A DNA stretch of 64,000 nt from Halomonas zincidurans B6 (GTDB lineage: Bacteria; Pseudomonadota; Gammaproteobacteria; Pseudomonadales; Halomonadaceae), in the NCBI RefSeq assembly GCF_000731955.1, contig NZ_JNCK01000001.1, forward strand, positions 1,612,001-1,676,000, in the 5' to 3' direction. How positions within the stretch are numbered: the stretch's first letter is position 1; each line of letters starts with the position of its first letter. Both the position numbers and the translations under genes were made by a program. Under the pieces are notes generated by a model. That model was not told where the DNA came from. It searched no databases and saw only the letters and a list, made by a program, of their open reading frames with translations. Shown piece after piece: positions 57,621-64,000 of the stretch.

Positions 57621-59459
57621 TCAGCGCGAGCGGGAGCCCGTGACACAGCGGCGTTGCTCGTCCAGCCAATTGAGCGCACCGCGGGTGGCCAGCCACTGAT
57701 CGCGCATCAGCGCTCGATACTGCCACGCCTCCGCGCGGGTGCCGGGCTCGGGTATCTCGACGGCCAGCGACACCGGCCTGGGTCTTTCGGCGCACATCAG
57801 GGCGATGACGTGGCTGTTGGTATCCTGCACGGCGCTCAGCGAATCGCGGGCCTCGTCGAAACGCTCGAGGCGATACAGCGCCAGTACGCGCCCCATCAAC
57901 ACGCCAAGCAGCGGCGATTCTCCCTCGGCCGGCGACTGATCGCTGAGCCTCACCGCTTCCTCGTCACGCCCTTCGCGCAGCAATTGATCGAGTACCAGTT
58001 CACGCAGGCCCAGGCTGTCGTGATCGTCGAGCACCAGCAACCGCTCGGCGAGATGACGCGAGCGCTGGCGAGCGCCGCGCTCCATGCCCACCACCAGCGC
58101 CAGTCCGGTGCGCAGCAGCACGGCATTGTCGGCATCGTCCCAGGCGAAGCGTCCACCCACCGCCTCGAGCTGATCGAGCCAGCGTTCGAAACGCGCCGCC
58201 AGCGGCGCGAAGAAGCTTTCGGCCATCCATGGCAAGCTGCCGAAGCGGCTGGCCAATGCCATGCTCAGCATCTGCACCACCCGCGGCGAATCCAGCCATT
58301 CAGGGTGGGAACACAGCGCACCGAGCCAGTCGCCGGCGTGCGGCCACGGTTCGTCGGTAAAGCCCAGCGCCGCGTCCTCGTCGATCTGCACCTTGAACTC
58401 GGCCTGCCAGGCGGCATGCAGGGTGTCTTCGCGAGCCGCCGAGTGATACGCCAGGTTGCCGTCGGCGTTGATCTCGAAGTGCAGCAGCGGCGCGGTGGGC
58501 AATGCCTCGAGCAATGCCTGCAGGTTGGTCAGCGGTTCGGCCAGCCCCTCCTCGGAATTGAGCATCTGCTCGGCCAGGGTGGCGCCGGGGTTGTCGGCCA
58601 GCTCGGCGAGAAATTGCAACTGATCGGGGTCCAGATCGCCCTGGCGCGCCAGCCGGCGGAACCAGAACCGCGCCCGCTCGCGCGCCTCATCAGGATGCCC
58701 CTCGTGAAGCAACAGCATGGCCTCGATGTAGGCCAGGGTCGGCGAGTCGGGCAGCGTCTGCTGGGCACTCACGAAGGCCTCGCGAGCGCTGGCCAGGTCG
58801 TCGCTGTCGAGATGCATCAGACACAGCCGCTCCAGCGCCACGCCGCGCAGGAACAGCGGGCCGCGCTTGAGAATCTCGTCGAGCAACGCGGTCTTCTTGC
58901 GATGGAAACCGCGCTCCTGATAGATATCGATGAGCAACTCGAAGGCCGGCTCGGTCTGCTCCGGCAGTTGATCCCAGTCGGCCGCGTCGAACAGCGCCTC
59001 GAGTACCTGCTGGGCACGCCCGCGCTGGCCGCCCTCGGCGGCGATCAGGCCGGCCTCGAGCAGTGCCTGGGCCGGTGCCCGGCCGCTGTCGAGCGCCGCC
59101 TTGAGCGTTTCGCCCTTCCAATCGCGCAGCGAGAGCATCCACATCAGGTACGAAGGGATGGCCCCGGGCAGCGTTACCGCACCACAGCACTCCTTGGTCT
59201 TGCGCCCCGAATCGCACCAGCAGGGCTCATTGGCGCCCGGCCGTGCCAGCGGCTCGCAGGCGAAATTCTGACGTTCCAGCGGAGTCTGGTTCCATAGCTC
59301 GGGGGCCAGCGACTGGGCCATCCCCAAGTCGTCGCCCACATACTTCACGCCCTCCTGGCGCGCCCAGACCATCAGCGACGGGTAATGCTCATGATCACGG
59401 ATGGCAGCCAGCGCGCCCCCGGCATATCCCAGCAGCTGTTCCACCCACATCGCCAGCAT
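57621..59459 (-). CDS. SEC-C motif protein with TPR-like helices
   Basis: 612 residues. A SEC-C zinc motif near residue 80-92 (CWCDSGRKTKECC), the same module that ends SecA, followed by a long helical body with TPR-like repeats (ALLEAGLIAAEGGQRGRAQQ; LASAREAFVSAQQTLPDSPT; LLLHEGHPDEARERARFWFR). No signal peptide. Role unknown; SEC-C often mediates contact with ribosome or SecB-type partners. It ends at the base after the ampG stop, convergent. The first ATG (59459) has AGGAGA upstream. Confidence 0.7.
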   Translation of the reverse strand: MLAMWVEQLLGYAGGALAAIRDHEHYPSLMVWARQEGVKYVGDDLGMAQSLAPELWNQTPLERQNFACEPLARPGANEPCWCDSGRKTKECCGAVTLPGAIPSYLMWMLSLRDWKGETLKAALDSGRAPAQALLEAGLIAAEGGQRGRAQQVLEALFDAADWDQLPEQTEPAFELLIDIYQERGFHRKKTALLDEILKRGPLFLRGVALERLCLMHLDSDDLASAREAFVSAQQTLPDSPTLAYIEAMLLLHEGHPDEARERARFWFRRLARQGDLDPDQLQFLAELADNPGATLAEQMLNSEEGLAEPLTNLQALLEALPTAPLLHFEINADGNLAYHSAAREDTLHAAWQAEFKVQIDEDAALGFTDEPWPHAGDWLGALCSHPEWLDSPRVVQMLSMALASRFGSLPWMAESFFAPLAARFERWLDQLEAVGGRFAWDDADNAVLLRTGLALVVGMERGARQRSRHLAERLLVLDDHDSLGLRELVLDQLLREGRDEEAVRLSDQSPAEGESPLLGVLMGRVLALYRLERFDEARDSLSAVQDTNSHVIALMCAERPRPVSLAVEIPEPGTRAEAWQYRALMRDQWLATRGALNWLDEQRRCVTGSRSR

Positions 59460-59597
59460 GGCTTTCTCCTTGGAAAATCGACCTCAGTCTAACATGGCTC
59501 GGCACCGGCAACCCATCGTCCGGCCGGCGTCTATGGCGCGCCCCGGTAGGCGGTGCTAGGGTTGGCGCCTGCCGTCCAGCCATGAGGAAGCGCCCCC

Positions 59598-61520
59598 TTG
59601 CGCCTGCCGTTTCGCCGAGCCTCCCGAACCGTTGCCGAGACCCCGCAGGTGCGCCTGGAACGCGAGGGTCGCGACGAGATACGGCGCATCACCGCCGCCG
59701 TGGAAAAGGTTCCCTGGACGGTCAATCTGCTGCAGATCCTGTGGACTGCGGGGCCGGTCACACTGCTCGGCGCCTGGGGCGGATACCTGCTCGGCTACGG
59801 CAAGGCGCCGACCGCCGAGAATTACATCTTCTTCATCTCCTACACGGTGATCACCGGCGCCGCGGGGATCATCGCCAACGTTGTCCATAACCTCACCGGC
59901 GGCCGCCGCGCCGAACGCACCGCGCACAAGATCGAACGGGTCATCAAGAGCCTGCCCGAACTGCTGCTGGTCACCCGCAACCTGATCGTCGAGAGCCTGG
60001 AGGGTGACGCCCGGCGTCGCGAAGCCGCGGCGATGCTGCTGCGCAAGCAGGATCTCTCGCCGGAGGGCGTCGAACTGGCGGCCATCGAGCTGCTCGACGA
60101 TCGCGACAGCGCGCGGGTGATCGCCCAGATCGACATCTACCGACGGGTCGGCCTGCATGCGCGCATTCAGGATCTAGTCGCGCGCTACGGCGAGACGCTC
60201 GAGCCGCAGTTCGCCGCGATCGCCGACCTCGCGCCGGATGCCACGGCGCTGCTGCGTCAGCGCTTCGAAGGCCACGCCCCGGACCTGCGCGACGGCGTGC
60301 CGCGCGACACCAATTTCATCGAGCGCGTCCTGGCAGCCATCGAGCGCGACGACGAATTGCTGATGACGCTGCAGGATGTCGAGGAGATGCTGATTCTCGC
60401 CTTCGAGCTGATCAGCGGCCGCAAGATACCCATGCTGACTTTCGAGTACCGGGGCCGCTGGCGTCTGGCCCAGGCCCTCGACGCGCTCGAGGAGGCCCGC
60501 GCCCGCTATCGCATCGCCCAGGCCACCGGTCTGTCGCGGCTCAAGGCGTTGACCGCCTATCTGGCCGAGCAATCGGGCACGCTAATCGAGGATGCCGCCG
60601 CCGGACTGCGCGCCGACGTGTTGCTCGAACGCTCGCTGCAGGCCATGGATGCGCTGGCCGAGCAGACCCAGCACCTGGCCCCGACGATCGCTGACGGCCC
60701 GCCCGGGCGGCGCAGCCAGCTGCGCCACAAGGCCGAGCTGCTGACCAACGCCCTGCGCCTCTACAAGGCCGCCTTCAATGCCTACGAGGCGGTCGGCCGC
60801 AGCCACGCCGTGCTGCTCAAGCGCGCCGAGCGCTGGGAGCAGATCAGCGCCCGCCTCGGCGACGAACAGACGCGCCTGCGGCTGGGCCCCGGACGCCGCG
60901 GCCTGCGCCTGCGCGAACAGGTCATTGCCCTCGACGATGCCGCCAAGGCCGAGGTCTGCAAGCATCTCGCCAGGCATCTCAGCGCCACCGGCATCGAGCA
61001 ACCGCAGCGTGCCCGCCGCAGTCAACTCGAGCGCGACTCGCGCATCGCCGTGGACATCGACGCCGCGAAGCGCCTGGCCATCGAGATCGCCCTGGCGCTG
61101 GAGCCGCACATCCAGTTGTCGCGCCCCGAGGTGCAGCGCGCCATCAACGGCTCCAACGCCGCCGATTTCGGCCAGCTCGAGCCCAACCTGTCGGCTGCCG
61201 CCAAGGCGGCGCTGGGCGCGGCGATGGTCAAGGAGATCGACGTCGATCTGTCGCGCACTGCGGAATCGCTGGCGCTCGCCCTGGTCCGTCATTACCGGGT
61301 CGATCTCGATCCCGCCGCCAAACGCTTTCTGATCGCCCAGTACGGCGCCCGCGAGACCACGCTGAACATGCTGAGCAACTTCCAGGCCAGCCATTCGCGC
61401 AGCGATCCACGCAATGTCAGCTTCCTCAGCCAGCGCCCGCCGGCGGTCAGCCCGCCGCGCCGCGACTGGTACCGCGCGCTGGTACAGGCCAAGCGTGCGC
61501 TCGGCGCGAGCAAGCCGTGA
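59598..61520 (+). CDS. Unassigned 640-residue membrane-anchored protein
   Basis: Not recognised. A basic, cytoplasm-like N-terminus is followed by two hydrophobic spans (about 45-66 ILWTAGPVTLLGAWGGYLLG and about 78-98 FFISYTVITGAAGIIANVVH) and then about 540 residues of charged, mostly helical sequence rich in Arg, Glu, Leu and Ala. No catalytic motif seen. The start is TTG 59598 with GAGGAAG upstream; the only nearby ATG is out of frame. It precedes topB by 79 bases. Confidence 0.6.
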   Translation: MRLPFRRASRTVAETPQVRLEREGRDEIRRITAAVEKVPWTVNLLQILWTAGPVTLLGAWGGYLLGYGKAPTAENYIFFISYTVITGAAGIIANVVHNLTGGRRAERTAHKIERVIKSLPELLLVTRNLIVESLEGDARRREAAAMLLRKQDLSPEGVELAAIELLDDRDSARVIAQIDIYRRVGLHARIQDLVARYGETLEPQFAAIADLAPDATALLRQRFEGHAPDLRDGVPRDTNFIERVLAAIERDDELLMTLQDVEEMLILAFELISGRKIPMLTFEYRGRWRLAQALDALEEARARYRIAQATGLSRLKALTAYLAEQSGTLIEDAAAGLRADVLLERSLQAMDALAEQTQHLAPTIADGPPGRRSQLRHKAELLTNALRLYKAAFNAYEAVGRSHAVLLKRAERWEQISARLGDEQTRLRLGPGRRGLRLREQVIALDDAAKAEVCKHLARHLSATGIEQPQRARRSQLERDSRIAVDIDAAKRLAIEIALALEPHIQLSRPEVQRAINGSNAADFGQLEPNLSAAAKAALGAAMVKEIDVDLSRTAESLALALVRHYRVDLDPAAKRFLIAQYGARETTLNMLSNFQASHSRSDPRNVSFLSQRPPAVSPPRRDWYRALVQAKRALGASKP

Positions 61521-61599
61521 TGCGTCGTCGCGGCTCATGGCACAATGCGCTTGGCTGTATAGAGATACATATCGACAACGCCCCGTCGGAAGCCTTGCC

Positions 61600-63567
61600 A
61601 TGCGCCTGATCATTGCCGAGAAACCCAGTCTGGCCCGCGCCATCGCCGATGCCCTGCCCGGCAGCTTGCAGCGCATGGAAGGCGCGCTGCGCGTCGGCGA
61701 CGACGTCGTCAGCTGGTGTTTCGGCCACCTGCTCGAACAGGCCGCCCCCGACGCCTACGACGCACGCTTCAAGCAGTGGCGGCTCGATCACTTGCCGATC
61801 GTCCCCGAGCAATGGCGCCTGACGCCGCGGCCCAAGGCGCGCGGCCAGCTCAAGGTGCTGCGCGGCCTGTTCAAGCAGGCCAGCGAGATCATCCATGCCG
61901 GCGACCCCGACCGCGAGGGGCAGTTGCTGGTCCAGGAGGTGATCGAGCATCTCGGCTGGCGCGGCCGCGTGCAGCGCCTGCTGATCAGCGATCTCAACCG
62001 CCCGGCGGTACAGCGCGCGCTGGCCGGTCTCGAGGACAACCAGGCCTATCAGGCGCTTTTCCGCGCCGCCGAAGCGCGCTCGCGCGCCGACTGGCTGTAC
62101 GGCATCAATCTGACCCGCGCCTGGACGCTGACCGGGCGTCAGGCCGGCCATGACGGCGTACTCTCGGTGGGTCGGGTGCAGACCCCGGTGCTCGGCCTGG
62201 TGGCGCGCCGCGATCGTGAGATCGCCGCCTTCGAGCCGCGCCCCTTCCATGTGCTGTGGGCGGACTTCCGGGTCGCCGCGGGCAGCGTGCGCGGCTGGTG
62301 GCAGCCCGGCGAGCATCATCCGCTCGACGACCAGGGGCGGCTGCTCGAGCGAGCGCCGGCCGAGGCGCTGCTGGCGAAATTGCCGGGGACGCAGGGTCGC
62401 CTCGACAGCCTGGAACGCCAGGACAAGCGCCAGGCGGCCCCGCTGCCCTACTCGCTATCGGCGCTGCAGGTCGACGCCGCCCGCCGCCATCGGCTATCCG
62501 CCAAGCAGGTGCTGGATACCTGCCAGGCGCTCTACGAGCGCCACCAGTTGATCACCTATCCGCGCTCCGACTGTCGGTACCTGCCCGAGGCACACTGGGC
62601 CGAGGCCAAACGGGTTCTGAGCGGCGCCTGCCGCAGCGACGACACGCTGCGCGAGTGGCTGGCCGGCGCCGACTTCGGCCGCCGCTCCAAGGCCTTCAAC
62701 GACAAGCAGGTCGGCGCTCACCACGCACTGGCGCCTACCGGCAAGCCGGCCGATCCAAGCCGATTGTCGAGTGCCGAGGCGAACGTCTTCCGCTTGATCG
62801 CCCGCAACGTGCTGGCCCAGTTCTATCCAGCGCTCGAGACCCGCGAGATCAAGGCGACGTTCAGCGTGCTCGGAGAGCGCTTTCGCGCCCAGGGCCGCGA
62901 GATCCGCGTAGCCGGCTGGAAGCCGCTGTTCACCACCCGTGACGAGGCGCCGCCGCTGCCGCCGCTGACCGAGGGCGAGCCGGCCACGGTCGACGCTGCG
63001 GGCATCGACGACAAGCAGACCCGCCCGCCCGAACCGTTCACCGACGCCAGCCTGATCAAGGCGATGATGCACATCGCCCGCTACGTCGACGATCCGGCGG
63101 TCAAGCGCACCCTGCGCGACACCGACGGGCTGGGTACCGAGGCGACCCGCGCCGGAATCATCGAGACGCTGCTGACCCGCGGCTATCTGGTGCGCCAGGG
63201 CGGCGCACTGCGCGTCACCCGCACCGGCCAGGCATTGATCGCCGCGCTGCCCGAGGCCGCCACGCGCCCCGAGCGTACCGCGCTGTGGGAGCAGCGGCTG
63301 CGGGCGATCGCCGAGGGCAGCGATCAGCCCGCGCCGTTTCTCGACGCGCTGGTCGGCGACGTGCGTCAGTTGCTGACCGCCGCCGACGCCCAGCGCATGC
63401 GTCAGGCACTGGGCAGCGCCGAGGGCTTCGCCAGCGCCGCGCCGAAGCGTCGCCAAGCCACCGCCACCCGGCACTCCAAAGCGGATAGCGGCCAGTCAAC
63501 CGCCAAGCGCCGTGCCACGCGCAAGTCGGGCGCCCGCAGCAAGCGGCGCACGCCGGAGCAGTCATGA
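61600..63567 (+). CDS. topB: DNA topoisomerase III
   Basis: 655 residues, type IA topoisomerase. Toprim start MRLIIAEKPSLARAIADALP, acidic motif HAGDPDREGQLLVQEVIEHL, RAEARSRADWLYGINLTRAW-like region and the active-site tyrosine in LITYPRSDCRYL (Tyr320). The C-terminal 45 residues are Lys/Arg/Ser/Thr-rich. It unlinks precatenanes and recombination intermediates. ATG 61600 begins the toprim domain directly; upstream in-frame codons are a shadow. Ends in ATGA overlap with the next gene. Confidence 0.94.
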   Translation: MRLIIAEKPSLARAIADALPGSLQRMEGALRVGDDVVSWCFGHLLEQAAPDAYDARFKQWRLDHLPIVPEQWRLTPRPKARGQLKVLRGLFKQASEIIHAGDPDREGQLLVQEVIEHLGWRGRVQRLLISDLNRPAVQRALAGLEDNQAYQALFRAAEARSRADWLYGINLTRAWTLTGRQAGHDGVLSVGRVQTPVLGLVARRDREIAAFEPRPFHVLWADFRVAAGSVRGWWQPGEHHPLDDQGRLLERAPAEALLAKLPGTQGRLDSLERQDKRQAAPLPYSLSALQVDAARRHRLSAKQVLDTCQALYERHQLITYPRSDCRYLPEAHWAEAKRVLSGACRSDDTLREWLAGADFGRRSKAFNDKQVGAHHALAPTGKPADPSRLSSAEANVFRLIARNVLAQFYPALETREIKATFSVLGERFRAQGREIRVAGWKPLFTTRDEAPPLPPLTEGEPATVDAAGIDDKQTRPPEPFTDASLIKAMMHIARYVDDPAVKRTLRDTDGLGTEATRAGIIETLLTRGYLVRQGGALRVTRTGQALIAALPEAATRPERTALWEQRLRAIAEGSDQPAPFLDALVGDVRQLLTAADAQRMRQALGSAEGFASAAPKRRQATATRHSKADSGQSTAKRRATRKSGARSKRRTPEQS

Positions 63568-64000
63568 AAACAGTCGCTGCCAGCGGCCCCTGGCTGATCC
63601 TCGGCGCCGGCTCGCTGGGCCGACTGCTGGCCTGTCGGCTGGCGAATCACGTCGAACTGGCACTGCTCGCTCGCCAGGCAAGCCGGGCGCCATTGTTGCT
63701 GACCGATCCCGCGGGCGCGCAGAGCGCTCATTCCATCGCCCGGCTGCGCCTCGATCAGGCACCGTCGACGCCGGCGATGCTGCACATCACCACCAAGAGC
63801 CATGCCGTCGAGCCGGCGCTGCGCGAACTGGCGCCGCACATCGCCCCCGCCACCCCGCTGGTACTGTGGCAGAACGGGTTTCAGATTCAGCAGCCGCTAA
63901 CCCGGCGCTGGCCGGGGCCGGTGCTTTGCGCCACCACCAGCGAGGGCGCGTATGCCGACGGCAGGGATGGCGTGGTCCACGCCGGACACGGCCATACCTT
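63564..64000 (+). CDS. panE: 2-dehydropantoate 2-reductase (PanE/ApbA family), N-terminal part
   Basis: The first 145 codons are visible; the gene runs off the right edge. Rossmann motif WLILGAGSLGRLLACRLA at residues 9-26, then MLHITTKSHAVEPALRELAP with the conserved TK.. segment and LVLWQNGFQIQQPL with the NG motif, the PanE pattern. It would reduce ketopantoate to pantoate with NADPH for coenzyme A synthesis. Translationally coupled to topB by ATGA. Confidence 0.82.
   Translation, partial: MKTVAASGPWLILGAGSLGRLLACRLANHVELALLARQASRAPLLLTDPAGAQSAHSIARLRLDQAPSTPAMLHITTKSHAVEPALRELAPHIAPATPLVLWQNGFQIQQPLTRRWPGPVLCATTSEGAYADGRDGVVHAGHGHT

Noticed and set aside
1..64000. CRISPR arrays, rRNA and tRNA genes, prophage
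   Set aside because: No regularly spaced direct repeats, no rRNA stretches, no cloverleaf-like sequence and no phage structural genes were noticed while reading both strands.

Overview
The window reads as a chromosome segment of a high-GC, flagellated gammaproteobacterium of the Halomonadaceae type (Halomonas or a close relative). The basis is gene content and protein style: TRAP transporter, liu operon, DUF2182/DUF1326 pair, full bio operon, FlgO/FlaG beside a fli cluster, and RfaH. This is a judgement by recognition; no database search was run. No rRNA or tRNA gene was seen.

Region 1 (1-8.1 kb, all minus): a probable catabolic operon. A TRAP transporter (DctP, DctQ, DctM) is followed by an acetylpolyamine amidohydrolase-like gene with an apparent frameshift in a 7-C tract, RidA, an ornithine cyclodeaminase/mu-crystallin family enzyme, a second histone-deacetylase-fold hydrolase, a DadA-like FAD dehydrogenase, and the start of an IlvE-like aminotransferase cut by the window edge. 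The set suggests uptake, deacetylation and oxidation of an N-acetylated amine or amino acid.

Region 2 (8.3-17.1 kb, minus): biotin operon bioB-F-H-C-D-A with two BirA-type operators before bioB, then an AraC regulator, a small lipoprotein, and the DUF2182/DUF1326 pair.

Region 3 (17.3-24.4 kb, plus): leucine/isovalerate operon liuABCDE with a LiuR-like palindrome and a terminator. The spacers between genes carry heptamer and REP-like repeats. LiuD is biotin-dependent, so it relies on the product of region 2.

Region 4 (24.4-28.7 kb): accessory DNA. Two attC-like recombination sites and one half site bound minus-strand cassettes (a ParE-type toxin/antitoxin pair, and a DUF4160/DUF2442 pair in which both genes are broken). 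No integrase is present, so this resembles an integron cassette cluster without its integrase. A DUF2835 gene, an IS1380-family element with a 5-bp target duplication, and a prlF-yhaV module with a perfect 20-bp operator follow.

Region 5 (28.9-31.2 kb, plus): flagellin fliC with a FliA (sigma-28) promoter and strong terminators, then two unassigned small genes, the second with a partial 3' duplicate.

Region 6 (31.2-37.2 kb): a second accessory island made almost only of toxin-antitoxin genes in various states of decay: yefM-yoeB (both broken), a fused RelE-type toxin plus HTH antitoxin, a truncated HTH antitoxin facing a truncated PIN toxin, a chimeric HEPN/antitoxin remnant with its MntA, an intact hepT-mntA, and higA with a 5'-truncated higB. 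Four same-orientation copies of a REP-like double hairpin sit at the module borders, and an intact IS66-family element with an exact 8-bp target duplication lies inside.

Region 7 (37.3-55.5 kb): flagellar block: two lipoproteins (one FlgO family), flaG, a GAF-PAS-GGDEF-EAL protein, divergent fliE, then fliF-G-H-I-J-K-L-M-N-O-P-Q-R, ending in a second GGDEF-EAL protein. The island of region 6 interrupts the stretch between fliC and this block.

Region 8 (55.5-64 kb): rfaH, ampG, a SEC-C/TPR-like protein, an unassigned 640-residue membrane-anchored protein, topB and the start of a panE-like gene.
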